Source: Candidatus Hinthialibacteria bacterium OLB16
GTDB lineage: Bacteria > Hinthialibacterota > Hinthialibacteria > OLB16
DNA length: 32,550 nt
Reading direction: 5' to 3'
Assembly (NCBI GenBank): GCA_001567115.1
Contig: LMZT01000031.1
Location: forward strand, 1 to 32,550
The position numbers and the translations under genes were made by a program. Position 1 is the stretch's first letter; each line of letters begins with the position of its first letter. Below, piece after piece: positions 15,446-23,885 of this stretch. The notes under the pieces were generated by a model. The model saw only the letters and a list, made by a program, of their open reading frames with translations. It was not told where the DNA came from and did not search any database.

Positions 15446-16000
15446 ATGCACCAAACACCTTTGTGTCATCCGTGTGTCCATCGACAGGTTCTCCGTGTTT
15501 TTGAAGTGGCCTCAGCCTGCCCTGAAGCAGCAGGAATGACAGCCATCGAGAGGGAAACCATCACCCGGGAATTGCTCGAAGAAACAGGCCATTGGCTGGC
15601 GCTCCAGCCGGTCACTCTGTCTCCCGCCGAGGTTTCCTGGACCCCTATCAAAATGGTTTACCGAAGACTGGGCATCGCCGATCCGTACCGTGAGTTGAAG
15701 CAGCGTTCCAATCTTGAGGCTATGGAGCTGCTCCCGGAGATGCGTGAATGGATTCGGAAAAGTTCCTCACCGATTGAAACTGCAGCTCACCTGGCTGTTG
15801 CCGGGAACATCATCGATCTGGGGATCCACAAGGATTATGACATTCATGAGAGCATCCAGCGCATCCTCGAAGAAGGATTTCCCATCAACCATATCGAAGG
15901 TTTATGGAAGACCTGGAGCAGCGCGAGCTCATCGGGCAGGGAGCGAAAATTCTCTATATCTGCGACAATGCCGGAGAGATCGCCTTCGACCGCCTGCTGA
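15446..16000 (+). CDS. DUF89/ARMT1-like protein, N-terminal part (frameshifted)
   Basis: DUF89 proteins (COG1578) are metal-dependent phosphatases thought to remove damaged or excess sugar phosphates. This fragment has the helical N-terminal domain: a CxxC motif in PLCHPCVHRQVL at residues 5-16, DPYRELKQRSNLEAMELLP near 78-97 and AGNIIDLG near 118. Sense coding runs to HIEGL at about 15903. There one base appears to be missing, and the frame then reads about 32 unrelated residues to 16000. The ATG at 15446 has no convincing ribosome site, but the next in-frame stop is only 18 bases upstream. A weak promoter-like pair, TTGGAA and GATAAC, lies at 15402-15431. Confidence 0.8.
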   Translation: MHQTPLCHPCVHRQVLRVFEVASACPEAAGMTAIERETITRELLEETGHWLALQPVTLSPAEVSWTPIKMVYRRLGIADPYRELKQRSNLEAMELLPEMREWIRKSSSPIETAAHLAVAGNIIDLGIHKDYDIHESIQRILEEGFPINHIEGLWKTWSSASSSGRERKFSISATMPERSPSTAC

Positions 16001-16401
16001 TCGAAACTCTCCACGAGTTTTACCCTTCCAGCCATATCACCGCAGCGGTGAATGGGGGACCGGTCCTGAATGATGCCTTGATGGAAGATGCCATTGCGGT
16101 CGGCCTGACAGAGATTGTTCCGGTTATCGATAATGGAAATGACCAGCTGGGGACAATCCTTTCCCATTGCAGTCCGGAGTTCTGTGAAGCCTTTGAAAAT
16201 GCTGACTGGATTATCAGCAAGGGCCAGGCTAATTTCGAAACACTGGATGGAGCCACTGACAAAGTCCTGTTCCTGCTCAAGGCCAAATGTGAAGCGATTG
16301 CACAGTACCTTGGTGTCGAGCTGCACCAGGGAGTCTTCAAGCAGGGTACTGCTCTCGATTCTACTGCCCAGGTGAGCCTCCCATGTCCATCCGAGCTTTA
16401 G
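15904..16401 (+). CDS. DUF89/ARMT1-like protein, C-terminal catalytic part
   Basis: This is the alpha/beta catalytic part of the DUF89 protein. The metal-site signature CDNAGEIAFDRLLIE lies near residues 20-34, followed by VNGGPVLNDALMEDA near 48-63, VIDNGNDQLGT near 74 and KGQANFE near 105. These match the family closely, so the enzyme is probably functional if the frame is restored. Restoring one base after GGTTT joins it as EGFMEDLEQ. The ATG at 15904 has GAAGG only 4 bases upstream, so separate translation is possible but not typical of the family. The stop overlaps the epimerase start by 19 bases, which implies coupling. The natural substrate is unknown; a sugar phosphate linked to the neighbouring epimerase or mannosidase is an inference. 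Confidence 0.85.
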   Translation: MEDLEQRELIGQGAKILYICDNAGEIAFDRLLIETLHEFYPSSHITAAVNGGPVLNDALMEDAIAVGLTEIVPVIDNGNDQLGTILSHCSPEFCEAFENADWIISKGQANFETLDGATDKVLFLLKAKCEAIAQYLGVELHQGVFKQGTALDSTAQVSLPCPSEL

Positions 16402-17324
16402 TTACCGGTGGTGCGGGTTTCATCGGTTCACACCTGGCCCAGCGATTGATCCGGGAGGGGATGTCGGTACGAATTTTCGATAATTTCTCCTCCGGGAACC
16501 GTTCCAACCTCGAAAACTTTGAATCTGAAGTGGAGTGGATCGAGGGAGATATACGCGACCGGGAGGCAGTAGGCAGAGCGGCACGAGGGGTGGACTGCAT
16601 CTGGCACCAGGCAGCGCTTGCCTCGGTCCCTCGTTCGATCGCCGATCCCCTGCTGACTCATGAAGTGAATGTCACCGGAACTTTGAATGTGCTCGATGCA
16701 GCCCGGGAGGCCTCGGTGCACAAGGTGATTCTGGCTTCATCGTCTTCGGTGTATGGAGAATCACCGGTCCTGCCGAAGGTTGAGTCCATGCCGACAGTTC
16801 CCCTCAGTCCGTATGCGGTCCACAAGCTGGTCAATGAACTGTATGCCAGCCAGTTTGCCCTCCATTATGGCATGAGTGCCACCTGCCTGCGTTATTTCAA
16901 CATCTTCGGCCCGCGCCAGGATCCGGAAAGCCCTTATGCGGCGGTGCTGCCCTGTTTTATCAAACGCATCCGCCAGGGGTTGCCCCCGAAAATCTATGGA
17001 GATGGCACACAGACACGGGATTTCACCTATGTCGAAAATGCAGTCGAAGCCAACCTGCTGGCATATCAATCCCGGCAGCCAGGCTGCGGTGTGTTCAATA
17101 TTGCATCCGGAAAGCAATACACGGTTCTTCGTCTTGCCGAAGCGGTGGTTGAATGGCTGGGCTGGCAGGAGGGGATTGAATTCGTCCCTCAGCGCCCGGG
17201 AGATATCCACCACTCCTATGCGGATATCTCACAAGCCGACAGGGTCCTCAACTACAAACCCGTGGTTTCCTTTGAGGAAGGCTTGCGAAGAACACTGAGC
17301 TGGTTTTCAGAGAACCCGGTGTAA
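16383..17324 (+). CDS. NAD-dependent NDP-sugar 4-epimerase (GalE/WbpP type)
   Basis: This is a 313-residue extended short-chain dehydrogenase/reductase that interconverts NDP-hexoses at C4, such as UDP-GlcNAc and UDP-GalNAc. The nucleotide loop GGAGFIG is at residues 9-15, the catalytic serine region SSSSVYGE at 119-126 and the YxxxK pair at Tyr144 and Lys148. LRYFNIFGPRQDPESPYAAV and RDFTYVENAVEA are typical of the WbpP/Gne branch. The AGGTGAG ribosome site lies within the end of the DUF89 gene, so the two are translationally linked. The substrate cannot be fixed from sequence: dehydratase-like and uronate epimerase relatives share the same motifs. It is followed by 216 bases that carry the mannosidase promoter. 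Confidence 0.9.
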   Translation: MSIRALVTGGAGFIGSHLAQRLIREGMSVRIFDNFSSGNRSNLENFESEVEWIEGDIRDREAVGRAARGVDCIWHQAALASVPRSIADPLLTHEVNVTGTLNVLDAAREASVHKVILASSSSVYGESPVLPKVESMPTVPLSPYAVHKLVNELYASQFALHYGMSATCLRYFNIFGPRQDPESPYAAVLPCFIKRIRQGLPPKIYGDGTQTRDFTYVENAVEANLLAYQSRQPGCGVFNIASGKQYTVLRLAEAVVEWLGWQEGIEFVPQRPGDIHHSYADISQADRVLNYKPVVSFEEGLRRTLSWFSENPV

Positions 17325-17416
17325 GAGGCTGGTGCGCTGATTCGTTTCCAAGGCGCCATGAATGCCGCTCCTCCCAATCACGGGTTCATACTTCCCAGTC
17401 CCTCTCCTCGGTTTGA

Positions 17417-17445
17417 TTGAGACGTGGTAATTTCAGCAATAGTAT
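17417..17445 (+). promoter_or_regulatory. Sigma-70-type promoter for the mannosidase gene
   Basis: TTGAGA (17417-17422) and TAGTAT (17440-17445) are separated by exactly 17 bases. The -35 box matches consensus at five of six positions and the -10 box at four. The predicted transcription start lies near 17452, giving a leader of about 90 bases before the ATG at 17541. It indicates that the mannosidase is transcribed separately from the epimerase. Confidence 0.55.
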
Positions 17446-17461
17446 TCCTGTTTTAACAGGA
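17446..17461. promoter_or_regulatory. Palindromic operator candidate at the mannosidase start site
   Basis: TCCTGTTTTAACAGGA has 7-bp perfect arms around a central TT. It begins at the base after the -10 box and covers the predicted transcription start. That is the classic place for a repressor site, such as those of LacI- or GntR-family regulators. No regulator gene is adjacent. It could instead be a short leader hairpin. Confidence 0.45.
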
Positions 17462-17540
17462 GGGGTGACTTCGCCGATGCGCTGCCCCGTTTCACACCAT
17501 CCGGCCGGCTTCACCCCAAACACAACAAGGGAGATGTTCC

Positions 17541-20240
17541 ATGGGCAAAGAGGTTCGCAAAGTCCATTTTGTTGTCAGCACACACTGGGACCGGGAATGG
17601 TATGAATCCTTTCAGGGGTTTCGAGTTCGCCTGGTCAATATGTTCGATGAGCTGCTCGAGGTCATGGAAAAGGATCCACGCTTCAAATATTTCCAGACCG
17701 ATGGACAGTCGATCGTTCTCGAAGATTATCTCGAAATTCGTCCGGAGCGGGCAGCCAAAGTTCGCGCCCTGGTTGAGGAGGGAAGGCTCGAAACAGGCCC
17801 CTGGTATGTGCTGCCGGATGAATTTCTGGTCAGCGGAGAATCCCTGATTCGAAACATTCAGGAGGGGATTCGGGTCGCAGATGGTTTCGGCAGGAGTTCG
17901 CGTGCCGGATTTGTGTGTGACATCTTCGGCCACAACAGCCAGATACCACAGATTCTGTCTGGCTTCGGGATCCACAGTTTCTTCATGTGGCGCGGGATGA
18001 ACGAGAAGGTCTGCTCGGCGGATTTCCGTTGGAGATCACCGGATGGAAGCGAGGTTCTGGTGCACCGGTTCGGGCCGATGTGGGGTTATTGCGATTATGA
18101 CTTCAGGGTCCGAAAGGCTAACAAGATCGATGCCCACCCGAGCCATGAAGAGCTGGTCCAGGGGCTGATCGAGGAAGTGAAGCTGCTGGCAGGACGAACT
18201 CCGGCTCAGACCCTGCTGGTTTTCGATGGAGGGGACCATATCGAGATTGAGCCTTCCACACCGGATCTGATTGAAGAAGCCAACCGCCACCTGGCAGCCG
18301 ATGGATTCCAGATCGAATTCAGCACTTTGTCCCGGTTTGCGGCGGATATCGTAAAAGAGGCCGAGCGGATCACCGATGTCGTTTCCGGTGAACTCCGGGA
18401 GCCGGGCAGCGGAGTCGATGAGCAGTGGGTGATCCCCGGCGTGCTTTCCAGCCGGATCGATCTGAAGATGGCTAATCGAGACTGCGAGGATCTGCTGTGT
18501 TACTGGGCGGAGCCATTTTCCGCCATTGCGAAGAGATATGGCCTTTCTCCGTGTGAAACCTATCTGCGGACCGCCTGGCGATTCCTGCTTCAGAACCATC
18601 CCCATGACAGCATCTGCGGCTGCAGCATCGAACAGGTGCACAAGGATATGGAATACCGTTTCGATCAATCGCGTGAAATTGCACGGCTGGTGACACGTGA
18701 TTCCCTGCGTCGAATCGCCGGTTCGGTTCCTGGAGAAGCCACCGCCGCACGTTTCCCGGTCGTCGTCGCCAATCCATTGACTTTCGATCGAAGCGAATCC
18801 ATCGATTTGACCATCGAGCTGCCATCGGATTGCCCGGCCTACCAGGAATTTTTTGGCTTTGAGCGGAAACCCGGCTTCCGTGTTTATGATTCGGGGGGTG
18901 GGGAAATCCCTTACCAGCTGGTTCATCAGAGCCTGGATCGCACACGCTTCATACACAAGGTGCGCAAGTTCCCCCATGCCTTCCGCAGGCACCTGGTCGA
19001 TATCAGCCTGCGGCTCGACCTTCCCGCGCTGGGAACAAGAACCCTGTGGGTGGAAACAGTGGCGGGTCCGACACGCCACCCCGGCAAAGGACTGGCCACC
19101 GGGCAGTCCCGCATGGAAAACGAGTTTCTTTCGGTGGAAATCCATGGCAATGGAACACTGACCATTCAGGATCTCGAAAGCGGGATGGTCTTCTCATCCC
19201 TGCTCACACTGGAGGATTGCGCGGATATCGGTGATGGCTGGTACCATGGGGTGGCGGTGAATGATGAAGTGTTCCTTTCAGAAGGATCTTCTGCCTCCAT
19301 TTCAATGGTCCATAACGGGCCGCACAAAGCCACCTTCCGGGTGGAGGTCAGCTTCGAGGTTCCAGCCTGTTTCGATTTTTCTCAGATGGTTCGCTCCGGC
19401 CAGAGAGAGATCCTCAAGGTGACCCACTGGATCACCCTGCGCCAGGGCGCAAGAAGAATCGAAGTGACCACCGAAGTGAATAACACCATCCGGGATCACC
19501 GTCTGAGGGTCCTTTTCCCCACCCTGCTGGAAGCCGGGACATATCTGGCGGATTCTCCTTTCGATGTTGTCGAACGCCCGATTGAACTGCGTGCCGATAA
19601 TTACACCTACAAGGAACTCGAGGTGGAGGCCAAACCTCAGTACACCTGGACCGCCGTATCGGGAGGCCATGAATTTTCCGATGAAGATGAAGATTACGGG
19701 CTTGCAGTGGTCTCGAAAGGGCTTCCGGAATCGGCTGTGCTGGACACCGAAGATCGTGAGATTGCGCTGACATTGCTGAGGGCATTCAAAAAGGCGGTCA
19801 TGACGGATGGGTGTGAAGCCGGGCAGATACAGGGGAAGCATTGCTTCAACTACTGGATCATCCCGTTTTCCGGCAGGCCGGATGCGGTCCGCCTCGGGCG
19901 CGAAGGGCAGATGCTTGCCGCCGGGTTGCGCAGCATGCAGGTCCACCCGCTCGATGATCGCCCCGAAGAACGGAACTATCCGGATCGATTCTCATTGCTC
20001 AAAGTGCAGGGTGAAGCCCTGGTTACATCGATCCGGGCCAACGAGGATGGAGGAATGACAGCCAGGCTCTATAACCCGACTGAATACCCGACAGAGGTGG
20101 TTATCAGCAGTGAAGACCTCCAGCGAGCCAGGTTGTGTGATTTCCTCGATCAGCCATTCCAGGATCTCCCGGTATCGGCCGGTTCGGCCACTTTTTCACT
20201 GGATGGGAAGAAGATACTGAGTGTGCTGCTGAATCGATAA
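17541..20240 (+). CDS. GH38 alpha-mannosidase, cytoplasmic
   Basis: This 899-residue enzyme is a glycoside hydrolase of family 38, which removes alpha-mannosyl groups by a retaining, zinc-dependent mechanism. The N-terminal catalytic domain shows HWDREWY with zinc ligands His15 and Asp17, the nucleophile region CDIFGHNSQIPQIL with Asp127, SSRIDLKMANRD near 303-314 and HPHDSICGCS at 353-362. The remaining 500 residues form the beta-rich middle and C-terminal domains usual for the family, and the length is normal. There is no signal peptide, as in MngB-type enzymes, so its substrate must first be imported. No MngA-like phosphotransferase gene is near. AGGGAG lies 7 bases before the ATG, and the gene has its own promoter and palindrome. 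It is convergent with the deacetylase gene. Confidence 0.95.
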   Translation: MGKEVRKVHFVVSTHWDREWYESFQGFRVRLVNMFDELLEVMEKDPRFKYFQTDGQSIVLEDYLEIRPERAAKVRALVEEGRLETGPWYVLPDEFLVSGESLIRNIQEGIRVADGFGRSSRAGFVCDIFGHNSQIPQILSGFGIHSFFMWRGMNEKVCSADFRWRSPDGSEVLVHRFGPMWGYCDYDFRVRKANKIDAHPSHEELVQGLIEEVKLLAGRTPAQTLLVFDGGDHIEIEPSTPDLIEEANRHLAADGFQIEFSTLSRFAADIVKEAERITDVVSGELREPGSGVDEQWVIPGVLSSRIDLKMANRDCEDLLCYWAEPFSAIAKRYGLSPCETYLRTAWRFLLQNHPHDSICGCSIEQVHKDMEYRFDQSREIARLVTRDSLRRIAGSVPGEATAARFPVVVANPLTFDRSESIDLTIELPSDCPAYQEFFGFERKPGFRVYDSGGGEIPYQLVHQSLDRTRFIHKVRKFPHAFRRHLVDISLRLDLPALGTRTLWVETVAGPTRHPGKGLATGQSRMENEFLSVEIHGNGTLTIQDLESGMVFSSLLTLEDCADIGDGWYHGVAVNDEVFLSEGSSASISMVHNGPHKATFRVEVSFEVPACFDFSQMVRSGQREILKVTHWITLRQGARRIEVTTEVNNTIRDHRLRVLFPTLLEAGTYLADSPFDVVERPIELRADNYTYKELEVEAKPQYTWTAVSGGHEFSDEDEDYGLAVVSKGLPESAVLDTEDREIALTLLRAFKKAVMTDGCEAGQIQGKHCFNYWIIPFSGRPDAVRLGREGQMLAAGLRSMQVHPLDDRPEERNYPDRFSLLKVQGEALVTSIRANEDGGMTARLYNPTEYPTEVVISSEDLQRARLCDFLDQPFQDLPVSAGSATFSLDGKKILSVLLNR

Positions 20241-20246
20241 AGGTTG

Positions 20247-20288
20247 AGGGGGATGGACAGTCATCCAAAGGAGGCAGGACATCCCCCT
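20247..20288. terminator. Possible bidirectional terminator between mannosidase and deacetylase genes
   Basis: AGGGGGATG (20247-20255) pairs perfectly with CATCCCCCT (20280-20288), but the loop is long (24 bases), and a competing shorter GGATG/CATCC hairpin lies inside. TATTTG follows on the + strand. The right arm shares one base with the stop codon of the deacetylase gene. Confidence 0.4.
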
Positions 20289-21046
20289 TATTTGTGGTCT
20301 CTTCCGACCCACTGTGAAATATCTGTTACCACAACAGGGCTGGCCGCGATGAAGGCTTCCGCGGCGGCAACACCTCCCTGCGCCCCCCAGGATTCTCCCA
20401 GCGAACGGACATTCCTGAGGTAATCGGAAAGCCCGGTATGACGATATCCCTCCGGCAGCCGGGGATTATGGAACTGGCTTTCATAGGCGCCCATCATCCG
20501 GAACTTGTCTTCAAACACGGGTGAGATATCCACCAGAAAGGTGGGAGGCACCTGCTCATGGATGAGGTAATACAGCAGTTTTCCAGGCGAATGGGGCGGG
20601 ATTTCTGTGCAATAGCGTGCCAGGCGTGAAAGAAAGAAAGCGGACTGCACCAGGCGTGCTCCTTCACGGTGGTCTGGATGGCGAGCCTCTTCAAGATTGC
20701 AAAGGACCCAATCCGGGCAGGCCCCACGCAAAACTTCGACAAGCATCAAACGGTTATCGGGGCTGTCGGAAACTCCCCCATCCGGCAGGCAGAGATTGGC
20801 ACGGAAGGTCGCTTCCAGGCGGATTGCAGCTTCGATCGATTCCTTGATGCGGGTCTCTCCATCGCCCTTGGTTCCCAGTTCACCCCGGGTGAGATCCACC
20901 AGGCCGATCCGGTAACCCGAGCGGCTCCACAGCAGCAGGGATCCCCCTGCGCCGATCTCGATGTCATCGGGATGGGGTCCGATCGCGAGAATATCCACCG
21001 GTTCAAGGGAACCCTGCAGAATCTGAAAGTTATGTGCGCGGGCCAT
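20288..21046 (-). CDS. bshB1: PIG-L family deacetylase, BshB1-like
   Basis: This 252-residue protein fits the BshB branch of the PIG-L/LmbE family. BshB removes the acetyl group from GlcNAc-malate in the second step of bacillithiol synthesis. The zinc motif PHPDD is at residues 24-28, DLTRGELGTKG at 51-61 is the most characteristic BshB1 stretch, and RHPDHREG near 120 provides the second zinc histidine. YESQFHNP near 190 is also typical. It lies 17 bases after the cysA stop on the same strand, as the last gene of the sulfate uptake operon. Sulfate uptake feeds cysteine, and cysteine is the thiol donor of bacillithiol, so the linkage makes sense. BshA and BshC are not in this window. A mycothiol-type or other GlcNAc deacetylase remains possible. 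Confidence 0.82.
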   Translation of the reverse strand: MARAHNFQILQGSLEPVDILAIGPHPDDIEIGAGGSLLLWSRSGYRIGLVDLTRGELGTKGDGETRIKESIEAAIRLEATFRANLCLPDGGVSDSPDNRLMLVEVLRGACPDWVLCNLEEARHPDHREGARLVQSAFFLSRLARYCTEIPPHSPGKLLYYLIHEQVPPTFLVDISPVFEDKFRMMGAYESQFHNPRLPEGYRHTGLSDYLRNVRSLGESWGAQGGVAAAEAFIAASPVVVTDISQWVGRDHK

Positions 21047-21063
21047 GGTTCACCAGCCGTGTG

Positions 21064-22131
21064 TCAGATCACATAGTCTTCGACAAAGACTTTCATTTCC
21101 TTGGGAGTGACAAACACCTTGTCATTTTCCTTAAGCGCCAGGAAGCGGTATCGATCCTGGGAGATTTCGACCTCCACCGGATCGCCCCATTCGCTGACCA
21201 GTTCGACACGAACCAGCGGGCCGGCGGCATTGATATGCGCCACATGTGCGGGAAAATTTCCCGATTCAGTGGGCTGGTGGTGAATATCCAGCAGGTGAGG
21301 GCGGATAAAGACAGTTGCGGTCTGATTGTCCTGGAAAGCCGCAGCCGGCAGTTCCAGGCTGGAATTGCCGATATAGGCCCGGCCATTTTCCATACGGCCA
21401 TGGAACAGATTGACATTACCCAGAAAATTGAGGATGAAAGGGGTGCGCGGGGAATGGTAAACCTCTTCGGGGGTGCCTTCCTGTTCAACCCGGCCTTCAT
21501 TCATGACAGCAACGCGATCCGCCACCTCGAGGGCCTCTTCCTGATCATGGGTCACAAAGACACTGGTGATGTGAATCTCGTCATGAAGCCGTCGCAGCCA
21601 GCGGCGAAGTTCCTTGCGGACTTTGGCATCCAGGGCACCGAATGGCTCATCCAGCAGTAATACCCTCGGTTCGACCGCGAGGGCACGTGCCAGGGCCACC
21701 CGCTGCCGCTGGCCGCCGGACAGTTCGGAGGGATAACGGTGCGCGAGGGACTGGAGCTGAACCAGGTTGAGCAATTTCATGACTCGGTCCCGAATCTCCT
21801 GTTTGCCAGGGCGATCGCGCCGTGGCCTGACACGCAGCCCGAAAGCGACATTTTCAAACACAGTCATGTGCCGGAACAGGGCGTAGTGCTGGAAAACGAA
21901 ACCCACTTTCCGGTCGCGCAGTTTCTGGTCGGTGGTGTCTTCGCCATGGAACAGGATGGCGCCACTGTCGGCAGTCTCCAAACCCGCGATAATGCGCAGG
22001 AGCGTTGTTTTTCCCGAACCGGAAGGGCCAAGGAGGGCCACCAGTTCACCTGCCGGAACAGTCAGGCTGACATCCCTGAGTGCGGTGAACTCCCCGAACT
22101 GTTTGGTCACATTGCGAACTTCAATGCTCAT
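21064..22131 (-). CDS. cysA: Sulfate/thiosulfate ABC transporter ATP-binding protein
   Basis: This is the 355-residue ATPase that powers sulfate import. Walker A is GPSGSGKT (35-42), the Q-loop is near 81, the ABC signature LSGGQ is at 137-141 and Walker B LLLDEP is at 158-163, followed by the H-loop in FVTHDQEEA. The C-terminal part forms a TOBE-like regulatory domain, as in CysA. Its ATG overlaps the cysW stop as ATGA (22128-22131), so the two are coupled. The gene is followed by the BshB-like gene. CysA, molybdate ModC and other anion ATPases are close relatives; the neighbouring CysT, CysW and binding protein settle the sulfate assignment. Confidence 0.95.
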   Translation of the reverse strand: MSIEVRNVTKQFGEFTALRDVSLTVPAGELVALLGPSGSGKTTLLRIIAGLETADSGAILFHGEDTTDQKLRDRKVGFVFQHYALFRHMTVFENVAFGLRVRPRRDRPGKQEIRDRVMKLLNLVQLQSLAHRYPSELSGGQRQRVALARALAVEPRVLLLDEPFGALDAKVRKELRRWLRRLHDEIHITSVFVTHDQEEALEVADRVAVMNEGRVEQEGTPEEVYHSPRTPFILNFLGNVNLFHGRMENGRAYIGNSSLELPAAAFQDNQTATVFIRPHLLDIHHQPTESGNFPAHVAHINAAGPLVRVELVSEWGDPVEVEISQDRYRFLALKENDKVFVTPKEMKVFVEDYVI

Positions 22132-23033
22132 CCATTTTCCTCAACAGCTGTCTCGGCATCATCCAGCAGGCTGAGATCCCGTGCTGTTTTCCATTCAATA
22201 ATTTTTTTGAGAACCAGGGTGACCAGTGCCAGCATCGCCAGCAGTGAAGCCATCGCGAATGCCGCAGCGAAGTTATACTCATTGTACAGGATCTCGACAT
22301 GGAGTGGCATGGTGTTGGTGCTGCCGCGGATATGGCCGGAGACAACCGATACCGCGCCAAATTCTCCCATTGCACGGGCATTGCAGAGAATGACTCCATA
22401 AAGCAGCCCCCACTTCATATTGGGCAAAGTCACCCAGAAGAAGGTCTTCCATCCACTGGCTCCGAGGACAATGGCCGCTTCTTCCTCCTCACTGCCCTGT
22501 TCCTGCATAAGTGGGATCAACTCCCGCGCCACAAATGGAAAGGTGACAAAAACTGTTGCCAGGACAATGCCGGGAACTGCAAATATCACCTCGAGGTCAT
22601 GCTCCTGGAGCCAGGGGCCGAACCATCCCTGAAGCCCGAAAAGCAGCACAAAGATCAGGCCGGAAATAACCGGTGAAACCGAAAAGGGCAGATCGATCAG
22701 GGTAATCAGCAGGTTCTTGCCCTTGAAATCAAACTTGGCAATCGCCCAGGAAGCTGCAATTCCAAAAACCAGATTGGCGGGCACTGCGATCATTGCTGTC
22801 AGCAGGGTCAGCCGTATCGCCGAAAGGGCATCCGGATCGGTAATCGCCGCCAGGTAAACTCCCACCCCTTTTTCAAGCGCCTGGTAAAACACTGTTCCAA
22901 GAGGAATCATCAGGAAAAGAGTCAGGTAAGCCATGGCAGCCCCGATCAGCAGCCACTGGACTGTTTTAGGCTCTGTCGTGGAACTGTGAGGCCGCTTGCG
23001 ATGGCTGCGCACATTCAGATGAATCGATTCCAT
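22128..23033 (-). CDS. cysW: Sulfate ABC transporter permease CysW
   Basis: This 301-residue permease is the second membrane subunit of the sulfate importer. An N-terminal polar extension of about 25 residues precedes six predicted helices, the first with [20 protein letters not shown]. The coupling (EAA) loop reads [23 protein letters not shown] near 185-208. [20 protein letters not shown], just after, is a CysW hallmark. It starts 10 bases after the cysT stop and overlaps cysA by 4 bases. It pairs with CysT and CysA in the inner membrane. Confidence 0.95.
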   Translation of the reverse strand: MESIHLNVRSHRKRPHSSTTEPKTVQWLLIGAAMAYLTLFLMIPLGTVFYQALEKGVGVYLAAITDPDALSAIRLTLLTAMIAVPANLVFGIAASWAIAKFDFKGKNLLITLIDLPFSVSPVISGLIFVLLFGLQGWFGPWLQEHDLEVIFAVPGIVLATVFVTFPFVARELIPLMQEQGSEEEEAAIVLGASGWKTFFWVTLPNMKWGLLYGVILCNARAMGEFGAVSVVSGHIRGSTNTMPLHVEILYNEYNFAAAFAMASLLAMLALVTLVLKKIIEWKTARDLSLLDDAETAVEENG

Positions 23034-23043
23034 ATCAACCTCA

Positions 23044-23877
23044 TCAGGCTGCGGAGCTGGTTCGTTTGCGCGACCACCAGCCCAGCAGGTTGATTGTAAA
23101 AAGCATCATGAAGGACACCAGCAGCATCACGACCGCGATGGCGGTGGCTCCAATATAGTCGAACTGTTCCAGTTTGGTCATGATCAGAAGCGGGCAGATT
23201 TCGGTCCGCATCGGCATGTTGCCCGAGATGAAAACCACCGAACCATATTCCCCGAAGGCTCGTGCGAATGAGAGCGCAAATCCGGTCAGCAGCGCCGGCA
23301 GAAGGTTGGGGAAAACAACATACAGGAGAGATTTCATCCGGCTGGCGCCCAGGCTCGCGGCGGCTTCTTCGATCTCAACATCCAGATCCTCCAGCACCGG
23401 CTGGAGGGTGCGCACCACAAAGGGAAGCCCGATAAAGGTGAGCGCCACAATAATTCCAAGCGGGGTGTATGCAACCTCGATCCCCCAGCGGGCCAGGTGT
23501 TTTCCGAGGGGGCCATTGACGGAATACAGAGTGGTCAGGGAGATCCCCGCCACAGCAGTCGGCAGGGCAAATGGCAGATCGACCAGGGCATCCACCAGTG
23601 TCTTCAACGGGAAGTGATATCTCACCAGCACCCATGCCACCAGCAGCCCCATGACCGCATTCAAAGAGGCGGCGGAAAGCGAGGTGTACAGGCTCAGCCA
23701 GAAGGATGCCACCACACGTGGAGAACTGATCGTATCCCAGAATTCCATGAAAGACATCTGGGCTGTCCGGGAAAACAGGGCGGCAAACGGTATCAGGACC
23801 ACCAGGCTCAGGTAGAAGACTGTATAGCCCAGGGAAAGCCCGAATCCGGGAAGAACGTTTTTCTTTCTGAGTCCCAT
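23044..23877 (-). CDS. cysT: Sulfate ABC transporter permease CysT (CysU)
   Basis: This 277-residue permease is the first membrane subunit of the sulfate importer. The opening helix has [19 protein letters not shown], and the family segment [21 protein letters not shown] lies near 98-118. The EAA loop reads [27 protein letters not shown] near 171-197, followed by [18 protein letters not shown], which is diagnostic for CysT. It begins 8 bases after the stop of the binding-protein gene. It works together with CysW and CysA. Confidence 0.95.
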   Translation of the reverse strand: MGLRKKNVLPGFGLSLGYTVFYLSLVVLIPFAALFSRTAQMSFMEFWDTISSPRVVASFWLSLYTSLSAASLNAVMGLLVAWVLVRYHFPLKTLVDALVDLPFALPTAVAGISLTTLYSVNGPLGKHLARWGIEVAYTPLGIIVALTFIGLPFVVRTLQPVLEDLDVEIEEAAASLGASRMKSLLYVVFPNLLPALLTGFALSFARAFGEYGSVVFISGNMPMRTEICPLLIMTKLEQFDYIGATAIAVVMLLVSFMMLFTINLLGWWSRKRTSSAA

Positions 23878-23885
23878 TGGAGTCT

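Noticed and set aside
15327-15539. A 70-codon frame between the transketolase and DUF89 genes
   Set aside because: It overlaps the N-terminus of DUF89 in another frame, where the CxxC motif is family-specific, and it has no ribosome site.
18036-19145. A 369-codon open frame on the - strand
   Set aside because: It is antisense to the GH38 mannosidase and has no recognisable motif or ribosome site.
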